Positions 17,193 through 25,237 of a stretch of DNA of 33,505 bases are shown here, in pieces. Position 1 is the first letter of the stretch; each line of letters starts with the position of its first letter. The stretch comes from Thermoleophilia bacterium UBA2241 (lineage in GTDB: Bacteria; Actinomycetota; Thermoleophilia; UBA2241): the NCBI GenBank assembly GCA_002347645.1, contig DDYF01000042.1:3684-37188 (forward strand), given 5' to 3'. Both the position numbers and the translations under genes were made by a program. Under the pieces are notes generated by a model. It made no database searches, was not told the origin of the DNA, and worked only from the letters and a program-made list of their open reading frames with translations.

Positions 17193-17576
17193 TAGCAAGC
17201 CTGTAAGCCGGATCCTGTCGAGGGTGGCCATCCATCTAGGCTGCCCTTCGCCGGACAGCTCGTGCGGCCGGAACCCGGGAGCTTCGGGCGAGCAACCCTC
17301 AGACGCTCCCCTATTTGGCCTTGCACCGGGCGGGGCTTGCCGAGCCGGCCTGTCACCAGGACCGCTGGTGAGCTCTTACCTCACCGTTTCACCCTTGCCC
17401 GCACCTCCGAAGAGGCCGCTGGCGGTCTGCTCTCTGTTGCGCTTTCCCTCGGGTTTCCCCGGCTGGCCGTTAGCCAGCGCCCTGCTCTGCGGTGTCCGGA
17501 CTTTCCTCGACGGGCGCCTCGCGGGCTCGCGAAGAGCGTCGCGACGCGGCACCGCCGCGGCCACCTGGCTTGCACG
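17193..17576 (-). ncRNA. rnpB: RNase P RNA, bacterial class A
   Basis: This is the catalytic RNA that trims 5' leaders from precursor tRNAs. On the minus strand it contains the universal core GAGGAAAGTCCGGACACC followed by GCAGAGCAGG (17481-17508) and the GGTAAGAGC element of the tRNA-CCA-binding loop. It also has the 3' core ACAGGATCCGGCTTACAG before the closing strand. The ends are set by P1: GCAAGCC at 17567-17573 pairs with GGCTTGC at 17195-17201. Size, about 380 nt, is normal. Open frames crossing this stretch on both strands are not genes. A promoter box and a terminator flank it at the expected places. Confidence 0.95.
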
Positions 17577-17579
17577 AGG

Positions 17580-17585
17580 ATTGTA
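17580..17585 (-). promoter_or_regulatory. -10 box of the rnpB promoter
   Basis: TACAAT on the minus strand ends 6-7 bases before the predicted 5' end of rnpB at about 17574, the right distance for a -10 element. No good -35 hexamer is visible upstream. Confidence 0.6.
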
Positions 17586-17717
17586 CCACCCGGTCCGGAA
17601 GCTTAGACCCGGCGGTCCGGGCCCGACGACCGGCCTTCCCCGGCAGGCGCCGGCGAACTCCACCGGGGACCGACGCGTCACCCGTCCAGACAAGCGACGA
17701 CCGGGAGGGACGTGACC

Positions 17718-18158
17718 ATGACGACGAGACCGACACACTCGAGCGGCCGCACGGTCGCGAGCGGCCGCACGGTGGCGAGCGCCTTGATCCTCTGCCTTGC
17801 GGTCTTGCTTGCGGCCGGCGTCGTCGCCGCCTGCGGCGACGACCAGCCCGCCGCCCCGTCGGGCGACCCCAGCATCACCGGACCGGTCGCCTCGGCAGAC
17901 GCGGGCGACGGCGCCCCGGCGACCGAGCCGGTGGCTTTCTTCCTCATCGACCAGGGCCGCGGCGACTACGACAAGGCGTCCATCTCGGTGACCGACGACA
18001 CCGCCTGGTACAGCCGCGATGGCGACGGCTACTTGACGATCGACCGCCCGGGAGTGGCGGAGCTGGAGAGCAAGACCGTCGAGGTGCAGTTCACCGGCCC
18101 GGTCGCCGAGTCGTACCCCGTGCAGGCGACCGCCGGCTGGGTGATCGTCGAGGACTGA
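17718..18158 (+). CDS. small secreted lipoprotein, function unknown
   Basis: A 146-aa product starts at the ATG at 17718, eight bases after GGGAGGGA. It has a lipoprotein signal peptide: an Arg-containing N-region, a hydrophobic stretch (ALILCLAVLLAAGVV) and the lipobox VAAC with the lipidated cysteine at about residue 39. A Pro/Ala/Gly/Asp-rich linker then leads to a roughly 80-residue acidic beta-rich domain (SISVTDDTAWYSRDGDGYLTID, VEVQFTGPVAESYPVQAT). No family was recognised. It should be anchored outside the cytoplasmic membrane. It is divergent from rnpB and convergent with vapC, so it is probably monocistronic. The signal region contains a duplicated hexapeptide. Confidence 0.75.
   Translation: MTTRPTHSSGRTVASGRTVASALILCLAVLLAAGVVAACGDDQPAAPSGDPSITGPVASADAGDGAPATEPVAFFLIDQGRGDYDKASISVTDDTAWYSRDGDGYLTIDRPGVAELESKTVEVQFTGPVAESYPVQATAGWVIVED
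17742..17777 (+). repeat. 18-bp direct repeat in the lipoprotein signal region
   Basis: Copies at 17742-17759 and 17760-17777 differ by one base and encode SGRTVA twice in the positively charged start of the signal peptide. This is probably a slippage duplication. Confidence 0.85.
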
Positions 18159-18196
18159 GCGGTGTCATGCCCTATCGGACCCGGTCGTCGACCGCG

Positions 18197-18583
18197 TCAG
18201 GTCGTCTGTCCGCCCGATTCGATCAGGGTCACGTCCTTCAGACCACGGAAGTCAGCATCTGCGGTCACAAGCTCGTAGCCGTTGACGCGGGCGGTGGCGT
18301 AGACGACCGCGTCCACGGCGGCCAAGCCATGATCGGCACTCAGCTCGGCCGCCGCGATGGCCAGAGCCCCGTCAAGCGGAGTGAGCGTCGTCTGTTCGAG
18401 CTGGCCGACCATGAGCATCGCCTCTTCGTCGGTGCATTCTCGCCGAGCCCAACGGTATACCTCGTAGAGAACGACTGTCGGGGTCACGACGCGGTCGGGG
18501 TCGCGCAGGTGAGGCTCGAACGCCGCGGCAAGTTCTGCGTCCGCGAAGTACTCGATCCATCCGGACGAGTCCACGACTTCCAC
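18197..18583 (-). CDS. vapC: PIN-domain ribonuclease toxin, VapC family
   Basis: This 128-aa protein is a PIN-domain ribonuclease that would cleave RNA when freed from its antitoxin. The acidic metal-binding residues are in place: Asp5 (VVDSSGWIEY), Glu41 (LYEVYRW), Asp91 (AAVDAVVYATA) and Asp109/111 (VTADADF). The length matches VapC toxins. It follows the antitoxin gene by 9 bases on the same strand, the usual antitoxin-first order. The pair sits alone between the lipoprotein gene and the pentose-phosphate operon. The exact RNA target cannot be predicted. Confidence 0.9.
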   Translation of the reverse strand: MEVVDSSGWIEYFADAELAAAFEPHLRDPDRVVTPTVVLYEVYRWARRECTDEEAMLMVGQLEQTTLTPLDGALAIAAAELSADHGLAAVDAVVYATARVNGYELVTADADFRGLKDVTLIESGGQTT

Positions 18584-18592
18584 AACGACACC

Positions 18593-18802
18593 TCAGAACC
18601 GGTCGGTCTCGTCGCGGTACCCGTCCGTGCAGGCTCCCCTGGCGATCCCGCGCAGATTCGCGATCGGCTGGTGCGGGACCAACGTGATCGTCGATCCGCG
18701 GGCGATGACCTGCACCCGCTGTCCGACCTGAAGGCCCGCGCGTTCGCGGACCTCCTTGGGAATCACGATCTGGTACTTGGGCGAGATGACGGCGCTGGCC
18801 AT
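18593..18802 (-). CDS. vapB: AbrB/MazE-type antitoxin, VapB family
   Basis: This 69-aa antitoxin has an N-terminal SpoVT-AbrB swapped-hairpin DNA-binding domain (SPKYQIVIPKEVRERAGLQVGQRVQV). The C-terminal tail (GACTDGYRDETDRF) is the part that typically wraps and blocks the PIN active site. The ATG at 18802 has GGGAGG upstream. Such antitoxins repress their own promoter together with the toxin, and a palindrome lies 16 bases upstream. Both genes look intact. Confidence 0.88.
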   Translation of the reverse strand: MASAVISPKYQIVIPKEVRERAGLQVGQRVQVIARGSTITLVPHQPIANLRGIARGACTDGYRDETDRF

Positions 18803-18817
18803 AGGTGCCTCCCGTTC

Positions 18818-18829
18818 GATGACGTCATC
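18818..18829. promoter_or_regulatory. 12-bp palindrome, candidate VapBC operator
   Basis: GATGACGTCATC is a perfect 12-bp palindrome just upstream of the vapB Shine-Dalgarno and overlaps a TAAGAT -10-like box (18827-18832). Its place fits autoregulation by an AbrB-type antitoxin. The rest of the gap to pgl (18833-18956) holds a CCCC-GCC-GGGG hairpin but nothing else I can support. Confidence 0.5.
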
Positions 18830-18956
18830 TTACGCGCATGCTATCGACGAGGAAATCGTCTTACGGCTTCGGGGACGCGGCGCTTTTCTCCGCAGAGGGA
18901 CAGCGCAGGGGTCGTGAGGTACGCGCGACGTCCCCGCCGGGGCCCTGCCGAGGCGG

Positions 18957-19706
18957 TCAGCCGCGCGCCGTGGAAGACAGCTCGGCCGCGGCGTCCTCGT
19001 CGAGCAGCCAGAGCAGCTGGCCCTTGACGGGGGCGACCGCCTGGGCCGGCACCGCCTTGGGCAGGCGGAATCCCTCGAACACCTCCGCGACCATGCCGGC
19101 CTTGTCCGCCCCACTCGCCATCACCATCACGCGGCGTGCCGAGTTGATGACGGGCAGCGTGAGGGTGAGGCGAGGCGAACCGCCCGGCGCCTCCGTCGCG
19201 ACGCAGAAGCGGTCTTCCTCGTCGAGGGCCGGACTGTGCGGGAAGAGCGAGGCCGTGTGGCCGTCGCGGCCGAGGCCGAGCAGGACGAGGTCGAAGACGG
19301 GGACGTCGCTCGCCGGCCGCTCGAGCTTCGCCAAGGCGCGGAGCTCCTCGTCGTAGGCGAGTGCGGCCGCCTCCGGTTCGCGCTCGCCCTGCATCCTGTG
19401 TACGTTGGCCGCGGCGATCGGCACGTGCTTGATGAACGCCTCGTGCGCCATGCCGTAGTTGCTCGCCGGGTCGCCCGGCGGCACGCAGCGCTCGTCGCTC
19501 CAGTACAGGTGCACGCGGCGCCACGGGACCTTCTGGGCGAACTGCTGGCGGGCCAGGGCGTGGTACAGGGCGCGCGGGGTCTCGCCGCCGCTCAGCGCGG
19601 CGGCGAGCCGCCCGCGCGCCGCGGCGGCCGCCTGCGCCGCCAGCGCGAACACGTCGGCCGCGCGGAGGGCGAGGGCCTTGGCGTCGGGCAGGATCTCGAT
19701 CGTCAT
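18957..19706 (-). CDS. pgl: 6-phosphogluconolactonase
   Basis: This enzyme hydrolyses 6-phosphogluconolactone to 6-phosphogluconate, step two of the oxidative pentose-phosphate pathway. The 249-aa protein belongs to the SugarP_isomerase-like DevB/Pgl family. It has ALSGGETPRALYHAL near the N-terminus, the HLYWSDERCVPPGDPASNYGMA block holding the catalytic residues, and LLGLGRDGHTASLFPHSPAL. The ATG at 19706 lies 49 bases after the zwf stop, with AGGAA upstream. It is the last gene of the six-gene operon. Confidence 0.94.
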   Translation of the reverse strand: MTIEILPDAKALALRAADVFALAAQAAAAARGRLAAALSGGETPRALYHALARQQFAQKVPWRRVHLYWSDERCVPPGDPASNYGMAHEAFIKHVPIAAANVHRMQGEREPEAAALAYDEELRALAKLERPASDVPVFDLVLLGLGRDGHTASLFPHSPALDEEDRFCVATEAPGGSPRLTLTLPVINSARRVMVMASGADKAGMVAEVFEGFRLPKAVPAQAVAPVKGQLLWLLDEDAAAELSSTARG

Positions 19707-19755
19707 CGCACGTTCCTCCGGGTGATTCTCCTCAAGCTCGCGCGCGGCGCGCGAG

Positions 19756-21432
19756 TCACGGCCGCCGCCAGACCCGCCCGTCCCGGGCGACGAGGGCGTC
19801 GGCCGCCTCCGGCCCCCAACTCCCCGCCTCGTAGATCGGCAGACCGCGGGCTGGCGGCTTCTTCCACGCCTCGAGGACGGGCTCGAACACGCGCCACGCC
19901 TGTTCCACCTGGTCGCCGCGCTTGAACAAGGTCATGTCGCCCTCCATCGCGTCGACCAGCACGGTCTCGTAGGCGCTGAAGGGCAGCTCCTTGAGCGTGC
20001 TGCCGTAGGCGTAGTCCATCGCGACCTGCTGCAGGGCGAGACCTTGGCCGGGCACCTTGGACTCGATCTGCAGCGAGAAGCCCTCGTCGGGCTGCACGCG
20101 GAGCACGAGGACGTTGGCGGCGAGCCCGGCGCCGGCGCGCGAGCCGGCGGCGACGAGCGCCGTCGCGCCCCAGCCCCTGCCCTGCGCGCGGAACAGCGAG
20201 ACCGGCGGGCGCCGGAACTGGATCGCGATCTCCGTCACCTTCTTGGCGAGCCGCTTGCCGGTGCGCAGGTAGAAGGGCACGCCCTGCCACCGCCAGTTGT
20301 CGACGAGGAGCTTCACGGCGGCGTAGGTCTCGGTCGTCGACGCGGGCGCGACGCGCTCCTCCGCCCGGTACGCCACGACAGGCTCTCCGCGGATCATGCC
20401 CTGGACGTACTGGCCGCGGACGGCGACGAGGTCGACGCGGTCGGCAGGGACGGGTCGCACCGCCCGCAGGACCTTGAGCTTCTCGTCGTGCACCGCGCCC
20501 GCGTCGAAGGCGACCGGGCACTCCATGGCGACGAGCGTGAACAGCTGGACGAGGTGCGGCTTGATCATGTCGCGCAGCGCCCCGGCCTCCTCGTAGTAAG
20601 GCCCGCGGTGCTCCACGCCCAGCGTCTCCGCGGCCGTGATCTGCACGTGGTCGACGTACCGCCGGTTCCAGACGGGCTCGAAGATCCCGTTCGCGAAGCG
20701 CAGGACCAGCAGGTTCTGGACCGTCTCCTTGGCGAGGAAGTGGTCGATGCGGCAGACCTGGCGCTCGTCGAAGACAGCCGCGATGGCGGCGTTGAGCACG
20801 TGGGCGCTGGCGAGGTCGCGGCCGAAAGGCTTCTCGACGACGAGCCGGGTCCAGCCGGGGACGGGCTCGCCGCGCGCGTGCGCGGTGTCGAAGGCGCCGC
20901 GCCGGGCGAGCCCCGCCCGGTCGAGCTGCTTCACGATCACGGGGAACTGTCCGGGCGGTGTCGCCAGGTAGAACATGCGGTTGCCGCCCGTGTCGCCGCG
21001 GCGGTCGAGTCCCTCGAGCGTCGCCGCCAGGGACCGGTACCCCGCCGCGTCGTCGAACTGACCCCGCACGTAGCGGGGAGCGCGCAGCACGCGCTCACAG
21101 GCCGCGCCGTCGACGTCGTCCCGGCCGTAGTGGTCGTCGATCGCGGCCATCATCAGCTCGCGGAACGCGTCGTCGTCGAGCTCCTGGCGACCGTACCCGA
21201 CGATCGTGAAGCCGTCCGGCAGCACGCCGTGACAGGCGAGGTCGTAGAGGGCGGGAATGAGCTTGCGGTGCGCGAGGTCACCGGTGGCCCCGAAGGTCGT
21301 CAGGCTGCACGGCTCCGGGCTGCGCGGGCCGCCGAACGGCGACGGCGGCAGGACCAGGTCACCGGGCCGCTCCCAGCGCTCCTCGGCGTCGTCGCCGAAG
21401 CTCGCGCGCTCTTCGTACCCCGTGCCGTCCAT
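19756..21432 (-). CDS. zwf: glucose-6-phosphate 1-dehydrogenase
   Basis: It oxidises glucose-6-phosphate to the lactone while reducing NADP, the entry step of the pathway. The 558-aa protein has the coenzyme loop FGATGDLAHRKLIPALYDLA, an arginine after the second strand (VGYGRQEL) that fits NADP, VVEKPFGRD, and the active-site block RIDHFLAKETVQNLL. The family consensus there is RIDHYLGKE, so Gly is replaced by Ala. About 40 extra N-terminal residues precede the fold. The ATG at 21432 is 7 bases after the gnd stop. No OpcA-type activator gene is adjacent, unlike many actinobacteria. Confidence 0.95.
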   Translation of the reverse strand: MDGTGYEERASFGDDAEERWERPGDLVLPPSPFGGPRSPEPCSLTTFGATGDLAHRKLIPALYDLACHGVLPDGFTIVGYGRQELDDDAFRELMMAAIDDHYGRDDVDGAACERVLRAPRYVRGQFDDAAGYRSLAATLEGLDRRGDTGGNRMFYLATPPGQFPVIVKQLDRAGLARRGAFDTAHARGEPVPGWTRLVVEKPFGRDLASAHVLNAAIAAVFDERQVCRIDHFLAKETVQNLLVLRFANGIFEPVWNRRYVDHVQITAAETLGVEHRGPYYEEAGALRDMIKPHLVQLFTLVAMECPVAFDAGAVHDEKLKVLRAVRPVPADRVDLVAVRGQYVQGMIRGEPVVAYRAEERVAPASTTETYAAVKLLVDNWRWQGVPFYLRTGKRLAKKVTEIAIQFRRPPVSLFRAQGRGWGATALVAAGSRAGAGLAANVLVLRVQPDEGFSLQIESKVPGQGLALQQVAMDYAYGSTLKELPFSAYETVLVDAMEGDMTLFKRGDQVEQAWRVFEPVLEAWKKPPARGLPIYEAGSWGPEAADALVARDGRVWRRP

Positions 21433-21439
21433 GCGCCGT

Positions 21440-22357
21440 TCAGCGCTCCGGCGCCCCGCCCCCGGCCTGCACCGCGTGCCCGCCGAACTCGTTGCGCAGC
21501 GCCGCGAGCACCTTGCCGCTGAACGTGTCCTGCTGCCGTGAGCGGAAGCGCATGAACAGGCTGGAGGCGATGACGGGCATGGGGACGCCGCGGGCGATCG
21601 CCTGCTCGACCGTCCAGCGGCCCTCGCCGGTGTCCTCGACGTAGCCGCTGATGTGCGCGAGGCCGGGGTCCTTGCGGAACGCGTCGGCCGCGAGCTCGAG
21701 CAGCCAGGAGCGCACCACGCTGCCCTGGTTCCAGAGGTCGGCGATGGTGGCCAGGTCAAGCTCCCAGTCGGCGGACTCGAGGAGCTCGAAACCCTCGGCG
21801 TACGCTTGCATGAGGCCGTACTCGATGCCGTTGTGGACCATCTTCACGAAGTGGCCCGCACCGTGGCCGCCCATGTAGTCGTAGCCGTGCCCGGGTGGGG
21901 CGAGGGTCGCGAGCAGTGGCACGATGTCGTCGTAGGCGCTCTTGTCGCCGCCGACCATGAGGCAGTAGCCGGCCTCGAGACCCCAGACGCCGCCGCTCGT
22001 CCCGGCGTCGAGGTAGCGGATGCCCCGCGCGTCGAGCGCGCCGCCGCGCGCGACATCGTCGGCGAAGGGGCCGTTGCCGCCGTCGACGAGGACGTCGCCG
22101 GACGCGAGCAGCGGGACGAGCTCGTCGATCGCCGCCTGGGTCGTGTCACCGTGCGGCAGCATCAGCCACACGACGCGCGGCGCGGGCAGGGCGGCGGGCA
22201 CGGCGGCCAGCTCGCGCACCGGCTCGGCGCCCTCGGCGGCGAGCTCCTCGGCCTTGGCGAAGGTGCGGTTCCAGACGACGACCCGGTGCCCGCCGCGCAG
22301 CAGGCGTCGCGCCATGTTGGCGCCCATGCGCCCGAGGCCGATCATGGCGACGTCCAT
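21440..22357 (-). CDS. gnd: 6-phosphogluconate dehydrogenase, short (decarboxylating) type
   Basis: It converts 6-phosphogluconate to ribulose-5-phosphate and CO2 with reduction of NAD(P). At 305 aa it is the short form, not the roughly 470-aa E. coli form. It has GLGRMGANMARRL (nucleotide loop), DGGNGPFADD, GTSGGVWGLEAGYCLMVGG and the catalytic lysine region KMVHNGIEYGLMQAYAEG. The start was set at the ATG at 22357 because of a perfect AAGGAGG upstream; longer readings have no such signal. After the second strand the protein reads WNRTFAK, and the Arg-Thr resembles NADP-using enzymes, although many short forms use NAD. Confidence 0.93.
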   Translation of the reverse strand: MDVAMIGLGRMGANMARRLLRGGHRVVVWNRTFAKAEELAAEGAEPVRELAAVPAALPAPRVVWLMLPHGDTTQAAIDELVPLLASGDVLVDGGNGPFADDVARGGALDARGIRYLDAGTSGGVWGLEAGYCLMVGGDKSAYDDIVPLLATLAPPGHGYDYMGGHGAGHFVKMVHNGIEYGLMQAYAEGFELLESADWELDLATIADLWNQGSVVRSWLLELAADAFRKDPGLAHISGYVEDTGEGRWTVEQAIARGVPMPVIASSLFMRFRSRQQDTFSGKVLAALRNEFGGHAVQAGGGAPER

Positions 22358-22406
22358 CGTTACCTCCTTGGTGCGGGCGGCTGCGGCGCCGTCGATGCCC
22401 GGCCCC

Positions 22407-24086
22407 TCAGGCGCCGGCGACCAGCGCCTCCAGGCGCTCCAGGCCGGCGCCGACGTCGTCGCCGACACACACCCTCAGGGCCGGCTTGCCGCGCGCGCGC
22501 AGCGCGGCGAGGTCGCCGCGCGCCTGCGCGCGTTTGAGCACGCCGAACGAGTACGGTTGGCCGGGGACGGGCACGTCGACGGGGTCGTGGCCGACGATCT
22601 GCAGGAACAGCCCGCGGGCGGGACCGCCCTTGTGATACTGGCCGGTCGAGTGCAGGTACCGCGGGCCGTACCCGAGGGTCGTCGCGATCCGCAAGCGGTC
22701 CCGAAGGCGGGCCCTGATGCGCTGGAGCGCCTCCCAGACGACGGGGTCCGGCTTGACGAACGCCTGGATGGCGAGGTACTCGCCGGGCGCGGCGCGGCCC
22801 AGCAGAGCCTCGAGGGCCGCGCCGAGCGCCTCGTCGTGCGCGGGGTAGGCGAAACGGCCGTCGGAGCCGGTCCACCCCGCCTTCGCCCCTCCGGTCGCTG
22901 GTCCGCCTGCGACGGCCGGCGACGTCCCGGCCTCGGCCGGCAGCTCGCCGGACTCGGCGTACTCCTTCAGGAGCGCCTTCGTGTTGTCCTTGCTCTCCTG
23001 CACGTTCGGCTGGTCGAAGGGGTCGATGCCCAGCACCGCCCCGGCGGCGGCCGTGGCGAGCTCCCAGCGCAGGAACTCGCCACCGAGGTCGTACGCTTGA
23101 GCGAGAGCGTGACGCAGCACGGGGTGACCCGCCGCTTCCAGAGCCACCAGACGCTCCTCGTCGACGGGTTCGCCCTTCAGGCCGGCGACGACGAACACGC
23201 GGTCGTCGCCGTAGACCTCCGGCGGCCCGAGCGGCTCGAGGTCCACGGGCAGGATGCCCACACCCTCCTTGCCCGTGCTCTCGGCGACGAGCTGCTCGAC
23301 CCACGCGCCGAGCGGCGCCAGCCGGCTCGGCGTGACGAACGTGAGCTTGTCGCGGCCGGCCAGGGCCAGCTCGCCGAGCCGGGCACCGAGGGCGAGCGCC
23401 GGGTTGTGGTCCGGGGGGACGTCCGCCGCGCACGCGGCGGCCATGCGCCGGGCCCCGTCGAGGATCCTCTCGATGCGCAGCCCGGCGAGGACCGCCGGCA
23501 CGAGCCCGAAGAACGAGAGCGCCGAGTACCGCCCGCCGATGTCCGACGGGTTGACGAACACGGCGCGAAAGTCCTGCTCGAGCGCCTGGCGCTGCAGCGG
23601 CGTGTCCTCGTCGGTGATCGCCACGAAGTGCCTGCCCGCGTGCTCGCCGTCGAACCGGCGCAGGAGGTCGTAGAAGTGCGCCTGGAAGCTCGCCGTCTCG
23701 GTCGTCCCGCCCGACTTGCTGGCGACGATGAACAGCGTGCGCTCGAGGTCGACCTCGGCTTCGACGGCGGCCACCGCCGCCGGGTCGGTCGAGTCGAGCA
23801 CGCGCAGGGCAAGGCAGCCCCGCTCGCGTTCGAGCACACTCGCCATGACCTCCGGGGCGAGACTGGAGCCGCCCATGCCGAGCAGCACGGCGTGGCGCAG
23901 GCCGTCGGCGCGCGCCTCGCCGAGGAACTCGTACATCCCTTCGAGCTGGCCGGCGACGTCCTCGAAGACCGTGAGCCAGCCCAGCGCCCCGGAGATCAGG
24001 CGCTGGTGGCGCCCGTCGTCGGGCTTCCAGAGCGACGGGTCCGCCTTCCAGAGACGCGCCGCGAAGCGCTCGTCAAGACCCATCAT
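22407..24086 (-). CDS. pgi: glucose-6-phosphate isomerase
   Basis: It interconverts glucose-6-phosphate and fructose-6-phosphate and lets the pathway recycle hexose. The protein has about 559 aa. It contains LLGMGGSSLAPEV, the phosphate-binding ASKSGGTTETASF, the signature SDIGGRYSALS, and a C-terminal FGVLKRAQARGD with the conserved lysine. Overall it resembles the isomerase half of the transaldolase-isomerase fusions found in several phyla. Here it is a separate protein. The ATG ATG start (24086 or 24083) overlaps the tal stop, so re-initiation is likely. A Pro/Ala/Gly-rich stretch around residues 385-405 looks like a lineage-specific loop. Confidence 0.93.
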   Translation of the reverse strand: MMGLDERFAARLWKADPSLWKPDDGRHQRLISGALGWLTVFEDVAGQLEGMYEFLGEARADGLRHAVLLGMGGSSLAPEVMASVLERERGCLALRVLDSTDPAAVAAVEAEVDLERTLFIVASKSGGTTETASFQAHFYDLLRRFDGEHAGRHFVAITDEDTPLQRQALEQDFRAVFVNPSDIGGRYSALSFFGLVPAVLAGLRIERILDGARRMAAACAADVPPDHNPALALGARLGELALAGRDKLTFVTPSRLAPLGAWVEQLVAESTGKEGVGILPVDLEPLGPPEVYGDDRVFVVAGLKGEPVDEERLVALEAAGHPVLRHALAQAYDLGGEFLRWELATAAAGAVLGIDPFDQPNVQESKDNTKALLKEYAESGELPAEAGTSPAVAGGPATGGAKAGWTGSDGRFAYPAHDEALGAALEALLGRAAPGEYLAIQAFVKPDPVVWEALQRIRARLRDRLRIATTLGYGPRYLHSTGQYHKGGPARGLFLQIVGHDPVDVPVPGQPYSFGVLKRAQARGDLAALRARGKPALRVCVGDDVGAGLERLEALVAGA

Positions 24087-25237
24087 CGGGCCTCGGCGGC
24101 GAGCAGCGCGCGACGCTTCTCTTCGACGATGGCGACCACGGCGTCGAACGACTTCACGAACAGGTCGACGCCCTGTTCCTGCAGCTCGGTGCCCACCCGC
24201 TCCATGTCGATGCCGATACCGCCCAGCTCCCGCAGGACCCGGTGGGCGTCGTCCGGGTGCTTGTCGACCGTGCGCGCCACCGTCCCGTGCTCGCGGAAGG
24301 CGTTCCACGTGGCTTCGGGGAGCGTGTTCACCGTGTGCTCGCCGATGAGCTCGTCGACATAGATCGTGTCCTTGTAGGCCGCGTTCTTCGTGCTGGTGCT
24401 CGCCCAGAGCAGGCGCTGCACCTTGGCACCTGCCGGGGCGAGCAGCTGCCAGCGCCGCCCCTGGAGGTAGCTCTGGAAGCGCTCGTACACGAGCTTCGAG
24501 TTGGCGACGGCGGCGCGGCCCTTGAGTCCTTCGAGGCGCCGCCGCTCGCCTGCGTCCGCGGCGGCGGCGATGCGCTCGTCCAGAAGCTTGTCGCCCAGCG
24601 TGTCGACGCGCGACACGAAGAAGCTCGCGACCGACGACGTGCCGCGTAGCGTCAGGTTGCGCCGCAGGCGCGCCTCGAGGGCGTCCATGTAGGCGTCGGC
24701 GACCGCCTCGTACTGCGACATCGAGAACAGGAGTGTGATGTTGATGTTGAGGCCGTCTTCGAGGCACGCGCGGACCGCAGGGACGCCCTCGCGCGTCCCG
24801 GGGATCTTTATCATGACGTTCGGCCGGTCCACGGCGGCGAAGATGCGGCGCGCCTCGGCGACGGTCGCCTCGGCGTCGTAGGCGAGCTTCGGTGAGACCT
24901 CGATGGAGACGAACCCGTCGTCGCCGCCGGTGCCCAGGTAGACCGGCGCCAGGACGTCGCAGGCGGCGCGGACGTCGTCGAGCGCCAGCCGGTCGAAGAT
25001 CTGTTCCGCCGAGTAGCCCTGGTGCGCCAGCTCGAGGATCTCGCGGTCATACTCCTTGCCGGCGCCGATCGCCTTCTCGAAGATCGACGGATTCGACGTC
25101 ACACCGCCCAGGCCGTCGCGGTCGACCATCCTCTTGAGGCTCCCGCCGGCGATCAGCGGACGGCTGATGTAGTCGAACCACGGGCTCTGCCCGAGACGCT
25201 GAAGTTGGAGCAGGCGGTTCTCCACCGGGGTGCTCAT
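24083..25237 (-). CDS. tal: transaldolase
   Basis: It transfers a dihydroxyacetone unit between sugar phosphates in the non-oxidative branch. The 384-aa protein matches the long Tal class. It has GGVTSNPSIFEKAI near residue 45, the Schiff-base lysine Lys144 in VMIKIPGT, then NINITLLFSMSQY and LWASTSTKNAAYKDTIYVDELIG. The ATG at 25237 overlaps the tkt stop by four bases and has AAAGGAG upstream. Its own stop overlaps the pgi start in the same way. This three-gene overlap points to coordinated synthesis of the enzymes. Confidence 0.95.
   Translation of the reverse strand: MSTPVENRLLQLQRLGQSPWFDYISRPLIAGGSLKRMVDRDGLGGVTSNPSIFEKAIGAGKEYDREILELAHQGYSAEQIFDRLALDDVRAACDVLAPVYLGTGGDDGFVSIEVSPKLAYDAEATVAEARRIFAAVDRPNVMIKIPGTREGVPAVRACLEDGLNINITLLFSMSQYEAVADAYMDALEARLRRNLTLRGTSSVASFFVSRVDTLGDKLLDERIAAAADAGERRRLEGLKGRAAVANSKLVYERFQSYLQGRRWQLLAPAGAKVQRLLWASTSTKNAAYKDTIYVDELIGEHTVNTLPEATWNAFREHGTVARTVDKHPDDAHRVLRELGGIGIDMERVGTELQEQGVDLFVKSFDAVVAIVEEKRRALLAAEAR

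Noticed and set aside
17224..17715. Open frames on both strands across 17.2-17.7 kb
   Set aside because: The stretch is the RNase P RNA and its promoter; conserved RNA core elements explain it.
18838..19356. Plus-strand ORF opposite pgl
   Set aside because: It is mostly antisense to pgl, Ser/Arg-rich and lacks a Shine-Dalgarno.
22407..24767. Pgi read as extending far upstream into tal, as a frameshifted Tal-Pgi fusion
   Set aside because: Both proteins have complete ends, and the ATGA overlap is a normal operon junction; the extension is out of the tal frame and has nonsense composition.
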